NCBI GenBank assembly: GCA_034698045.1
Contig: JAQGAU010000539.1
Location: forward strand, 1 to 26,512
Reading direction: 5' to 3'
Origin: Paramacrobiotus richtersi
Taxonomy: Eukaryota; Tardigrada; Eutardigrada; Parachela; Macrobiotidae
Length of the DNA: 26,512 nucleotides
The notes under the pieces were generated by a model. That model saw nothing but the letters and a program-made list of their open reading frames with translations. It was not told where the DNA came from and made no database searches. Both the position numbers and the translations under genes were made by a program. Below, in pieces: positions 9,972 through 19,459 of this stretch. How positions within the stretch are numbered: the stretch's first letter is position 1; every line of letters begins with the position of its first letter.

Positions 9972-11595
9972 CTAAGTGCTAAGCAAATTTTGCAGTCTCA
10001 CTGCAAGGGTGGTTTCGCCGACCTTCTTCCTAGCTTTGGCATCGACGCGGATGGAGCCACGTAACAGGTTGTTTTCCCGAAACTTCACCATTTCTGTCAT
10101 ATAGAGAGGGACTGGACAGGCACCGCTGTTTCGTATCTTGTACAACCAGATCGCCCCATCACGTTTCCACTGCTGAGCTATCTGGACGATGCCCAGTTGC
10201 AGAAAGTGTTGCTCGGTGACAGGCTCTCTATAGGATAAACCCAAGATCGCCCAGTTAGCCTTGCGTTGAAGCGCTTCTAGCCGTCCGCGTAACCCCATAT
10301 TCGCGCTTGACCAGACCGTAGCACAGCGATCAAGGTGCGGTCCGACAAACGCGTGGTACAAGTGTACGCGTGCCCTGGTGGGAAGTCCTTCTTTCGCCCG
10401 GTTAAGCATCGCAATGCCGAAATTTCCTCGTTTTTCAACCATCTGGAATTGCTCAGTCCACTTCATATGTTCGTCGATCTGCGCTCCCAGGTATCGCACG
10501 GAAGTCTGCTGCTGGAGTTGATGGCCATTGAGCGCGACACGAGGGGATGATTTATCCCTGCACTGTTCGGTGCATACAAACATTACGCTGCATTTCTTTT
10601 CATTCACTGCGAGCATGTTATCTCCAATCCATTGTCCAACTTCCTCCAGCGCCCTGTTTAGAATCTCGGCCGCCTTCTGCTTGGTGGCCGCGCTGGCGAA
10701 GACAATGGTGTCATCTGCGAATGATTCGATTTAGTACTCGGTTGTAGCGGGGGTGAGGAGATCGTTGAGGAATATTGTGAATAAAACAGGACCCAGGGTT
10801 GTTCCCTGCGGGACACCTGATCTGATCGGTAACCATCCGGAGCTAGCATTCGGAGTGCACACCCGCTGGTGGCGGTTTGTCAGGTAGGAATGGAACCATT
10901 ACAAGGCCGGACCGCCTATGCCGATATTTGCCAGCTTCTGAAGAAGGAGCGTATGAGACACGCTGTCAAATGCCTTTTTCAGGTCCAAAAAGGCCACCGC
11001 TGTGACTTGGCTGTTGTCCATTGCCCATTTCCAATTGTCGCACAGTTTTACTGTAACCGCGGGATCAAATCAGTCACAAATTTTGCCCTACGCGAACGAT
11101 GCCCTGCCTGGGCTAGGCAGTGTGATGAGCGAATGTAGGCAGAGTAGGAATATTCGACGCGCATGTTTCCGAATGCACTACTCTGTGACTCATTTGATCC
11201 CGCGCGTATAGTAATAGTAGCGTTTCACAGCTGTGTCCATTCCGGAAGCCTGACTGGCAATTGGACAGAACATGGTGTTCTTTCAGAAACATTACGAGCT
11301 GCTGCTGGACAATCTTTTCGAAAACTTTTGAGATGTTGCAGAGCAAAGAGATGGGGCGGTAGTCGTCCGCGTTCCCGGGGTGGTTGCACTTAACAACGTT
11401 GTTAAACACCATGAACGGCTCAAAGAAATAAAGTGGGACTGTATTCAAAGAAGATGGGTCAAAACATCGCTCGTGTTCTTGTACAAGCTGCGTTTCGGGA
11501 TGGTACCTCTTGGAGAACTGTTTGTATCGCCATACAGTACCGGTGTTTTGCTGCTCAGTATGTTTCAGGTCACACCCACTCGTGAAGCCCGGCAC
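9972..11595 (-). pseudogene. reverse transcriptase of the minus-strand LINE, with stops
   Basis: From N to C on the minus strand the RT blocks are VVKCNHPGNADDYRPISLLC, KVFEKIVQQQL, CQSGFRNGHSCETLLLL, the 147-bp insertion, CDNWKWAMDNSQVTAVAFLD and LKKAFDSVSHTLL. After these come [28 protein letters not shown], the catalytic box FADDTIVFAS, LAVNEKKCSVMF, VRYLGAQIDEHMKW and a C-terminal RRA-type region ending at 9972. These match the standard order of LINE RT motifs, with F-A-D-D as the metal-binding pair. In-frame TAA stops lie at 10899-10901 and 10731-10733. The stretch 9972-10616 (214 codons) is open. Together with the missing 5' part, the element is dead. A role in the host is not suggested. 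Confidence 0.88.
11058..11204. mobile_element. 147-bp terminal-inverted-repeat insertion in the RT gene
   Basis: Ends are CGCGGGATCAAATCAGTCAC (11058-11077) and its complement at 11185-11204 with one mismatch, giving 20-bp terminal inverted repeats. The sequence between shows no reverse transcriptase similarity, while RT blocks continue on both sides. Removing the segment and keeping one CG dinucleotide of the ends rejoins the RT frame (LLLLYA to VTVKLCDNW). The element is therefore an insertion. The target duplication would be only a CG dinucleotide, or is not resolvable because the ends themselves contain CG. I cannot assign a superfamily. Confidence 0.7.
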
Positions 11596-11735
11596 GAGCC
11601 GCGAGGTTCGGCTCGACTCGTAAGCGCTCGCGGCTCGCGAGCCCGATGAGCGAGCTAGCGGTTTTTGGCCACGAGCCGAGTCGATCCGAGCCAGCGTTTT
11701 CAGCCTTGCGAGCGAGCCGAGCGAGCTGGACTATC
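11590..11735. repeat. CGAGC / GCTCG-rich palindromic block
   Basis: The block is packed with CGAGC, GAGCC, GCTCG and GGCTCG words in both orientations, for example CTCGCGGCTCGCGAG and GCGAGCGAGCCGAGCGAGC. It is much richer in G+C than its flanks. It starts where the minus-strand LINE loses coding similarity and ends before an AT-richer stretch. Such word clusters are seen at ends of some DNA transposons, but I found no paired terminus or target duplication. Confidence 0.6.
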
Positions 11736-12227
11736 CTCTTTGAACGCGCTACTTTGAAAACGAATAATTCGTTTCATTTTGTCTGCAAATAAAGTATCTA
11801 AAAGCATGCTTTTCTGGCTCAAACCGCCGATTTTAAGCTCTAGATGGCTGTTAAATTTATTTACTGCATGGAGACACAATTCCGCTGAATAACACGCTCA
11901 CAGGGCAAAAAATAATTGGTTTTTAAACACAAAATAATGACTGCGAGCCGGACGCTGTCGATTTGTATCTCTAAAAATATCAGGGACCTAATTATTATGA
12001 TACGATTATAAACCTGGATTAGATAAACACGGATCTTGATGGTGAATAATCCAAAATTAGCATCTGAATACACCACATTTGTTTGCACAGTGAACTAAGT
12101 CTTGAGTTTGTTGAAAAAATAAAACTGCTGACTCGTTTGACACAAAAGGCGATTGAAGAGAGCTTTTCGCCTGATTAGCTTACCTGCTTCATATTTAGCT
12201 TTCTCAGGTATATTTAGTTCTTATGAA
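11736..12227. other. non-coding stretch, possibly LINE 5' untranslated region
   Basis: No protein-like frame is supported. The interval directly precedes the ATG of the ORF1-like region at 12228 and may include its 5' leader, but no internal promoter motif could be recognised. Confidence 0.35.
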
Positions 12228-13155
12228 ATGGACTCGTTTCGAGCGCTTTTAAACTTTCCTGACACAAATGACCTGAAAAAAGTTTCTCGCAGAGTTTAAA
12301 AAGTTGCTTGATCATTTGCACCAGCAAGAACTCAAAATTGCTCTTTTGGAAGCCAAGAACAAGGATCTCGCGAACCAGCTGAACAACCAGGGCGCTGATA
12401 CCCCCAGCGTTGGACGCTACCGCACCGTGTCGCGGGGGGCTTAGCATTACCTAAGACAACGTTAAGCACTTCAACAACGGCAACGAAACTGTTTGTGAAC
12501 GAATTTATCGTATAGAATGTGCACGAGAAGTTGATATCTATGGGATTATGAAATGTCGACAACAATTCACCAGGTGGCGACCGAACAACCAGGCGATTGG
12601 CATGCAACCAAGATTGTGCTCCCCCCCCCCCCCCAACTTGTTCCAGCCAAAGCTACGCAACATCACAATGAAAAACCTATCATCTCGAAGGACGATAAAC
12701 CTCAGACAAATGTGAGTAAACCCGCCAGCAGTATCAATACTCATTCGTACGCGGCCGTTGCGAAACGAGCACCAAAAAGGATCAGAGGTTCCGAACTCTA
12801 GATGAGGAATCGCATGAACTGGTACGTACCCTGCAAGCCAAGCGTAACCACATGCAGATTTTTGTGTGGGCGGCATTCCACGTGTGGAAAAGTCACAATT
12901 TAAGAGGTAAAGGAGTATAACGACCATATCGCCAACAAGCTAAAAATAGTGTAAAGGAGTATAACGACCATATCGCCAACCGGCTAAAAATCGAAGGTAC
13001 CTCAAAACAGATTTGTGAACGAGTACATCCCAGCCCGTGGAGACAGACGGACGTCGACTTTGGCCAGGATTGGAAGTTTAAAGAAAATGACCGATAAAAG
13101 TCTCCGTCGCGAACTCTGGCCTACCCATGTGTTTGTGAGGAAATGGGTGTACTAA
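12228..13155 (+). pseudogene. LINE ORF1-like (nucleic-acid-binding) pseudogene
   Basis: An ATG at 12228 opens MDSFRALLNFPDTNDLKK. A one-base shift then gives FKKLLDHLHQQELKIALLEA and KNKDLANQLNNQ, a heptad-type coiled coil like the trimerisation region of LINE ORF1 proteins. A disrupted linker follows. A fourteen-C run lies at 12621-12634, coding PPPP in the frame that continues to KPQTNVSKPASS and SYAAVAKRAPKR, a basic segment. After another frame change come LDEESHELVRTLQAKRNHM, IFVGGIPRVEKSQFK, EVKEYNDHIANRLKI and ELWPTHVFVRKWVY, with a stop at 13153-13155. The order of coiled coil, basic linker and folded nucleic-acid-binding-like C-terminus suggests an ORF1/gag-like protein. The family assignment is inference; the coiled coil and frame breaks are directly visible. 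A 44-bp tandem duplication also breaks the frame. Confidence 0.55.
12907..12994. repeat. 44-bp tandem duplication
   Basis: The unit beginning GTAAAGGAGTATAACGACC occurs at 12907-12950 and again at 12951-12994, with few differences. It lies in the ORF1-like region. Forty-four is not a multiple of three, so the duplication itself shifts the frame. The near identity indicates it is recent compared with the general decay of the element. Confidence 0.85.
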
Positions 13156-13308
13156 TTTCCTGGTTTTCTGTGCTGCTATTATGACTTTTTGTTATCGTAT
13201 TACTTTTTCTCCACGTCTATTCCTTTGATTTCCGTCGCTTTAAAGCCTGTTTTCTCGCTTTTGAACTGTAGGAATTTGCACTTCATGATTGTTGCTTGCA
13301 ATATTGCC

Positions 13309-14245
13309 GAATTGTGTCTGACGTCCAGAGGGGATGTTGCACTGCCCGCAATTGCCTCGTTAATCGCAGCGTCAGGGTACACCCGGACTGTCGTTCCTCA
13401 CGTGGATTTTTCCTTGAAAACTGATGCGGTGAGAAAAGAATGGTCTGATAGAATCGGCTTGGAGCTTCCGCAGATCGTATGTCGAAGATTCCAGTCGGTG
13501 TGGACAAGTGCGCAGTATATCGGGATCTTCGCTAGCATGATGGATGCCTCCGACGTCATTACCTCTTCACGTCTGTCGGCGGCTGCATCAGCTGAATCTC
13601 GAGCCTGGTTGTCGGCGTTGCCCGTCTCGACCTTTGGAAACGTCCTGGAGGACTCTCACCTTAGAATCGAAGTTGCCCTCCGATTACGTGCGGAGATATT
13701 TAAAGAGCATCGATGCATATGTAAGGAGCGTGTCGATGTTTTTGGTCACCACGGACTTAGCTGCAATCGTAGCAAAGGTCGCCACCCGCAACACTCGGCG
13801 TTGAACGAGGTCGTTCGGCGCGCCCTCATCTCGGCAAATATTCCGGCCGTACGGAAACCACCAGGGCTGAACAGAGGCAACGGCATACGGCCGGATGGAA
13901 TGACTCTAATGCATTGGAGATCAGGCATGCCACTGGTTTGGGACGTAACGGTTGCAGACACATTTGCGATTTCGTACATAGCCAACAACCAACACCAGCG
14001 GTGCCGCAGCCAAAAGGGAAAGGGAGACGGAGTTGCACTATAGTGCGTAATCGGACCGGTATATTGTGCAGTCTGTTGCTTTCGCGGCTATGGGTAGTTG
14101 GGGCACGCAGGCCAAAGCATTTTTGAAGGATGGGGGTCGCGAGATTCGTAAAAGCAACGGAAACCCTCGGTCCATGGAGTCTCTCCGCCAGCGGACAAGC
14201 ATCGAAGTTCCACCAGGAAATGGATTGTGCATTTTAGTGACAGTA
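13309..14245 (+). pseudogene. retrotransposon pol C-terminus (Cys/His and nuclease-like region)
   Basis: An open frame to 14043 carries SRGDVALPAIASLIAAS, SRAWLSALPVSTFGNVL, RIEVALRLRAEIF, and then the Cys/His cluster C-x-C...GHHGLSCNRSKGR. Next come LNEVVRRALISANIPAVRKP, GNGIRPDGMTLMHW and LVWDVTVADTFA. A frameshift near 14045 leads to QSVAFAAMGSWGTQAKAFL, REIRKSNGNPRSMES and LRQRTSIEVPPGN. I recognise this block order from the C-terminal end of reverse transcriptase polyproteins common in invertebrate genomes. RPDG...WDVTV may be the core of a PD-(D/E)xK-like nuclease. The reverse transcriptase that should precede it is absent: only about 150 bp separate it from the ORF1-like stop, so the middle of the element has been deleted. 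Clade assignment is left open. Confidence 0.75.
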
Positions 14246-14639
14246 GATACCACCAGAGAGATGGAGGATTTGTTTTTGTTATTTAATGTGTGACGGTGTT
14301 GTCACTAATCGTTCACAACTACAAATGCTGAAATTCCCGCTTGCGATAAACGCCGGACGTGATAATTCCAAGCGTTGGCGCATCAAAAAAAAACAAGCTA
14401 GTCATAGCGCGGGAGATTATTCAGCAAGCTTGTTGCTTTGCGAGCGTTAAAAATTGATGTGAATTGGTGCGCAGCGAAATCTTCGGTATGGGAATACCTA
14501 ACTGACATATAATTTCTGATTTTAATTCAGTAATTTTGGGTCAATATTAGAGCTTTGCGTGTCCATTCAAATTTTAAGAAAGCTACCGCAGCATACTGAT
14601 GACGCGAAACGCAATGTGATCTGCGGCATAGCATTCATA
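14246..14639. other. non-coding, probable LINE 3' untranslated region
   Basis: Following the last recognisable pol residues, no coding similarity is seen. The stretch may be the beginning of the element's 3' untranslated region. Confidence 0.35.
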
Positions 14640-15730
14640 ATGACTGTAAATTAAAACGTTAATTAGACCCTTAATTAGTGTGATCGCACCTGTTCCGTTA
14701 ATAGCATGCATCGGTTGCCGCAGGTTCTTTTAGTTCTAATTATCCTAAAGAGAATTAGTTACAAAATTAAAGAGAAATCATAATTAATTACCGTATAATT
14801 AGTGACTAGATATCTGCTAGTTACTACAGAGTAATTAAATGGTAATATGTGATTAAGTCACAACGGTTGATTAGTAAACCAAAAAAGTCTTAATAATAAC
14901 TGATTATTATAGGATGCAGTATGCTATGTTAATTCCAAATTAAGCAGTCGCTAATTACAGGCCTAATTAATTCTGTGAATCTGCGGTCAGCTTTGGAATA
15001 ACAGGTTTATCACAGATGTCATTTTAGAGTTAATTAAATTTATACTGTTAACTAGCTAAGTGGCGCCTAGTTGAAGCTGTATGTGATTAAACAAAATGTA
15101 TTAAATAACTTTACTAGTTAATGAATCAAGTTCCAATAATTAATATTTATTTAAATAATGAAATAATATTTTATTATTAAAAATAATTAAATATAATAGT
15201 CGTAATACACCATTACTAAATAATTAAATAATAATTGTAGTTAAATAATAATACCTAATTAACAAACATTTAGGCCGTTTTAAACAAAATTCAGTTAATA
15301 ATTTAATTAATTAAAAAATAAAGTTCTAATAAAAATAATCAAAAATTATTAGTCGTAATAAATAAATAATACTAGATAATTAAATAATAGTTATTAATTA
15401 AATATTGATACTGAATTAATAAATTCAAAGATATGCAACGTACATTGAGCGTAAACTTTTAAACGAAATTCACGTCTCATTACCCTTCAGCAGCAGCAAA
15501 GTCAATTACTATATTAACGAGACTCGCATTGTAATTAATTAGCAGATAGTAATTACGCTTTGCCATATAAGTTATAATTATGCTAGAAATATAATTTATT
15601 AACTAGAACTGGAACGTACTGGGTCTTCAATTGCCACGTTCGAGTTCTTTCCAAAAAGCAGTATGGTAATTACCGTTACGGCTAATTAAAATTTTCTCTA
15701 ATACCAAATTGGGAGTCAGTTCATTAGTTA
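14640..15730. repeat. AT-rich stretch dense in TAATTA / TTAATTAA words
   Basis: Over about 1.1 kb the sequence is dominated by TAATTA, ATTAAT and AATAATTAAATAA words, far more than in neighbouring AT-rich DNA. A diverged duplication is visible: AGTCGTAATA occurs at 15198 and 15351, and TTTTAAAC[A/G]AAATTCA occurs at 15278 and 15457. This implies an imperfect repeat unit of about 153-179 bp. No frame is open for long and no gene is recognised. It lies between the pol remnant and the LINE-like 3' end at 16152. TAATTA is also the core homeodomain-binding word, but base composition alone could produce it. Confidence 0.6.
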
Positions 15731-15854
15731 TCTGCAATGTAGTATCGCAGAACAACGCATATCTGTAGCGGTACTTCTGCCCCATATGTGTACCATAGGC
15801 ACCACGGTTCGTGGTACTTCGGTTGTGTTGGTAGATTTGGTGTGTGATAAAATA

Positions 15855-15874
15855 ACTCTACTCTCGAGTAGAGT
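15855..15874. repeat. 20-bp palindrome with 2-base centre
   Basis: ACTCTACTC at 15855-15863 is followed, after TC, by its exact complement GAGTAGAGT at 15866-15874. No function can be assigned. Confidence 0.6.
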
Positions 15875-16039
15875 AAAATTTTCACGGTTTTGTGTGAGAG
15901 GAGGCGTGTGAGTGAGAAAGTTTACACCAGTTATGTGCGGCTATCTTATCTTTGAACTTTGGTCCTTTCTCACTTCGCCCAAATTTAACATGCTAGAAAA
16001 TCTCACGTCCAATGTTGTGATCCAATACTCTGTTACTTT

Positions 16040-16152
16040 TTTACTGTTTGTATGCATTTCTGTATGTAAACTGCGGTGAACAATCAATTAAAACTTTTCC
16101 CAGAGGGGACGTTGTCCCGTTGCGGAAAGACATTAAACCATTATTATTATTA
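16040..16152 (+). mobile_element. LINE-type 3' terminus with hairpin and (ATT)n tail
   Basis: The sequence ends with GGGAC-GTT-GTCCC (16106-16118), a small stem-loop, then GCGGAAAGACATTAAACC and an (ATT)4-type tail at about 16140-16152. A stem-loop followed by a short trinucleotide array is typical for 3' ends of many non-LTR retrotransposons, where it is read by the reverse transcriptase. It is on the same strand as, and may be the true 3' end of, the element represented by the pol remnant at 13309-14245. If so, the AT-rich stretch between is its 3' untranslated region or a later insertion. Confidence 0.5.
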
Positions 16153-16745
16153 AAACTATCAGGATTCTCCACCCGCAAGTGCCTCACGCTACTGTGTTGG
16201 TAACCTTACATACAAGCCGACGAAAGCAAGACCGAGTCACCGTCACCGAACCTGAACTATAGCAGCTTTTGCGGTCATGTGCAGAATGTACACGGCACAG
16301 TACCATAGTATTCGTGTTTGTTAGTCATGTAGGTAGGTGCTTATTTGATTTCTGTTGTAACGGTTGAACCAGCACGGATCTGCCAATGTCTGTCAGCTGG
16401 CTCTAACACGGTTCATATGTCATGGCACAGTCATTCGCTAAAATTTATAGTCCACGCCCTCTAGACTAGCGTGTAAGAGAACAAAGGTAGACTCGTGAAG
16501 CCGGATCTCCGCCTTACTGGCTGCGCTTGGCATCGCCACGTGGAGTCGTGTTACAAACATCGTTTTGCGCTAATTCATTTTGAAAATTTTTCAGCAGTAT
16601 TCCCAGTTCTAAACAGTGAATATTTTAATCACTTAACGGTCGAGGCTACATAAACTGCACACGTACTTGCAGCTACAGTCCCTTATTCATACAGGTTTAC
16701 CCCAGTTATCTGTATTTTATCCCCAGTTGTCCAATTAAACGCAAG
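16153..16745. other. intergenic upstream region of the coiled-coil gene
   Basis: No coding similarity is seen. The region would hold the promoter and 5' untranslated sequence of the gene starting at 16746, but I could not recognise a TATA box or initiator with confidence. Confidence 0.4.
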
Positions 16746-18600
16746 ATGATCCCGGTAAGGCAATCAGCGTAGATTCCTGTTTTAGAATGGGTTTCCGGAC
16801 GTTTCAACTGTTATTGTCATTTGTCACAGCTTGTTCACGTTTTCTCGCCGTTTATAGGGAATAGTGAGAAACCAGTTGGATAAACCCGGCTCGTCGAAGA
16901 AAGGTGCGCCCTTGACTCCGCGTAATGCGGCCAAAACTCAATCCGCGAACAAACCATCCAAGCCAGTGAATACCTCTCCCGTGAGCTCTCCGTCCAAGGA
17001 GCCGAAAACGCAGCCCCGTACTCCATCGAAGGCACCCAAAACTCAACCCATCTTCACCCCAACCAAGCAGGACAAACCGAAGACTACGCCTTCCAAGCTA
17101 ACTACTCGAGCTGTAAAGACGGGCACTGACGAATCTGCTGCACAATCTACTTTTCCGCTTTCCTCCGGTATCCCAAAGTTGCATTCCTCCGGTATCCCAA
17201 AGTCCCCAGCCGTTAAACCAGGTTAGCGACTGTTAGCACGCGCTCATTGAGTTGGTAGTTACATATCAATTGTGCTCCACAGGAATGCTGCCGACAAAAA
17301 CCCACGGCAATCCACGCATCCTGGCCTTACAAGAAGGACCGTCCAGCGCAGTAGCCAGTAGCTCCGGTCGCAAGCTCGCTTTTGGGCCGGCTATCAAGAA
17401 ACCTGTTCCGAATGCTTCGAAAGCGCAGGTAAGACGCAATAAAGTTAATGAGATAATGCGCGGACGATTTTGACTGCAGCGTTCCATACAGGCTGCATCA
17501 CTTGGCTTTTCATTGCAAGATTGGTTTTATACTCTTTGTTAGCTATGTGTACTGTGTGTATGGAAACCACATGATCGTGTCTGTTGGTGTTTCAGCTGGT
17601 TGGCGACGAACAGTCCCCTAAGGAACCGACCTCTGGGTCTCAGGCGATTTGTCTGGCAGATATTGTTGCTAAGAATACCGCGCCTGCTCTGCCTGGTCCG
17701 GAGTGCAGTATAGTTCCTACGCAATCGCTGGAAAAGCCGTCCCACAAGGAATCACAGTCTGGATCTGATGCAGCTGGATTACCAAGTGTTGACGCAAAGG
17801 ATACCGCCCCCATTCTGCATGATGCGGATTTTAATCCAGTTCCTGAAGAATCACTGGAAGAACGCGGAATCCCGGAATCCGTTAGCCTGACTACCGCGTC
17901 TGCCGACCTGGAAGCTGCTGAGCAGAAAGTTCGCGTTCTTACCGACGCGTACGCTAAGGCCAGTCAGGAACTCGAATGCTGTCGCCAGAAAAACGCCGCT
18001 CTGTTGTCCGAGCGCACGAAATAGGAGGAAATTGTACAATCTGTGCTGCAGGAAAACTCGGGTCTCAAGGAGGAAGTGGTACTTGTGCGCCAGGAGTTGA
18101 AAGAATCCTCGGATAAACGCAAAGCTGTTACGAAGGAGCGTAACAATCTCACCAAGAAACTCGATACCACTGTTAAAGAGCACAATGCCGCCATGGAAGA
18201 AGTCCAGAAGAAGCTCACGCTTGTGGAGAAAGACTGTTCCAGTTATGAAAATGTCCTGCAAATGAAGATGCAGCAAGTTCGAGAACTGCAGAATGCACTG
18301 TATCTTGCCCAGAAGGAAGTCAAACAACGTAAGCTCACCAAAGCTGAACTGCGAGAAAAGTTGGCCGCGATTGCCTCCAAGCAGAGGCTTGATGAAGAAA
18401 GTGCGGATTTGGAAAGGTAAATAATATTATATGATCAGATTATCTGTTCTTACAGTTTGGATGATATCCTGTGACTGTACCATTTAGTTGGCGATGCACA
18501 GTTGGTGCAAATGGCTACAGAGTTTTACGTTGTCTAGGAAGCAGGATGAATATCTGGAGAATGCGGACGAAGAATGCCGACAAGCGCTTGCTGCCCGGAA
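16746..18600 (+). CDS. spliced proline/lysine-rich coiled-coil protein gene
   Basis: This is the best-preserved gene. The first exon codes only Met-Ile-Pro (16746-16754). Intron 16755-16857 (GTAAGG...TTTATAG) leads to exon 16858-17221, rich in Pro, Ser, Thr and Lys (KEPKTQPRTPSKAPKTQP) with a tandem SSGIPK repeat. Intron 17222-17282 (61 bp) leads to exon 17283-17428, and intron 17429-17595 to exon 17596-18416. Intron 18417-18537 leads to exon 18538-18600 (QDEYLENADEECRQALAA), with a GTAAGC donor at 18601. All junctions keep phase. The long exon turns from a Ser/Pro/Glu-rich acidic part into a heptad coiled coil (ENSGLKEEVVLVRQELKESS and on). The layout, basic disordered N-terminus then coiled coil, recalls cytoskeleton- or centrosome-associated proteins, but I cannot name a family. 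An in-frame TAG at 18022-18024 interrupts otherwise continuous coding. A further exon may begin at 18784 after TTTTTTAG. The 3' end is not determined. Confidence 0.78.
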
Positions 18601-19459
18601 GTAAGCTCTCTACTGTTGGATACGTGTTGGCGAGAAGAGAAGTTACCAGTCCGTCAACATTTTTCTACTAGTAAATGTTTCCGTTGATTCGTTTTTGTGC
18701 CGTCGCTTAAGAAATAGGCGCCGAATAGTACAGTTTTCGTTTACTTGGCATTGTCTTGCTGTACATTTTTTGCGATTTTTTAGGAAGTATGATATCTATT
18801 TTCATTTACAAGCGCTATTTTTGGCCTCGCAACGCAAGTGCGTTCGAATCTGTCGAGAAACCATTGTGAGTTTATTGTCTAAACCTGTTCGATATAATTA
18901 TTATTTTTATCGTTTCTCATGCGCTGGTATGCCCATGATGCGGTTTCACCGCCGGTTTGCGAATTAAATTTATGAGAATCATTGACCGTCGACAAGAGCT
19001 AATCAGTAACAACAGCCAATACTACGGATACTCAACCTCTATACAGGGTAGTAAAAACCTCAATTATGTCAACGTTCCTGCAGAGTAACTCGTACATGTA
19101 GATATTGCACAAGATGTGCACACCGTGCATGCACTGTGGAAGTAAATGGACTGCACGCGTATGCTGTAAGACTGCGGGCGGGACCCAATGAAGATCCCTG
19201 GTCGAAAGTACACTTGCCCGTACAGATCTGTTTTGTGCGTACTAGTAGTTTCTAATGTTTCCGGGTGTGAAGCACAAACGACAAAAAGGAATTAAAAGCT
19301 TTGTTCACCAAACTCCAGAAGACTGCTGCTTGGACTTTGTCATTGCTGTTCAGACGACATGTTTCTCCATTTTATCGGCTGCTGTTTGATTAATTCCATC
19401 AGCTGTCGTGTAATTACATCCGATGGGCTGTCCATAGCTGGCAACGGCCGAAAATTTGC
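18601..19459. other. downstream of the coiled-coil gene, mostly non-coding
   Basis: A possible exon starting at 18784 (phase-compatible with the donor at 18601) reads KYDIYFHLQALFLASQRKC and stays open to 18967, but it lacks coiled-coil character and I am not sure of it. A donor-like GTGAGT lies at 18867. From 19000 to 19459 I see no coding similarity. Confidence 0.35.

Larger units (their letters stand above)
9788..11595 (-). mobile_element. non-LTR retrotransposon (Jockey/CR1-like), truncated, minus strand
   Basis: Read on the minus strand, the element ends with a 3' untranslated region of about 160 bp and a terminal (AAAT)n array, seen on the plus strand as repeated TATTT at 9788-9812. 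Such short 3' repeats are typical of CR1/Jockey-group elements. The coding part at 9972-11595 is the reverse transcriptase. The 5' end is lost: recognisable coding stops near 11595, where a CGAGC-rich block begins. The 3' tail lies directly against the plus-strand reverse transcriptase fragment, indicating insertion into it. A 147-bp inverted-repeat sequence interrupts the RT domain. Confidence 0.8.

Noticed and set aside
12538-12927. 129-codon minus-strand frame
   Set aside because: It overlies the plus-strand ORF1-like region, which has a coiled coil and a basic linker; the minus frame has no recognisable motif.
17851-18327. 158-codon minus-strand frame
   Set aside because: It is the antisense shadow of the coiled-coil exon, where the Glu/Lys-rich codons give few stops on the other strand.
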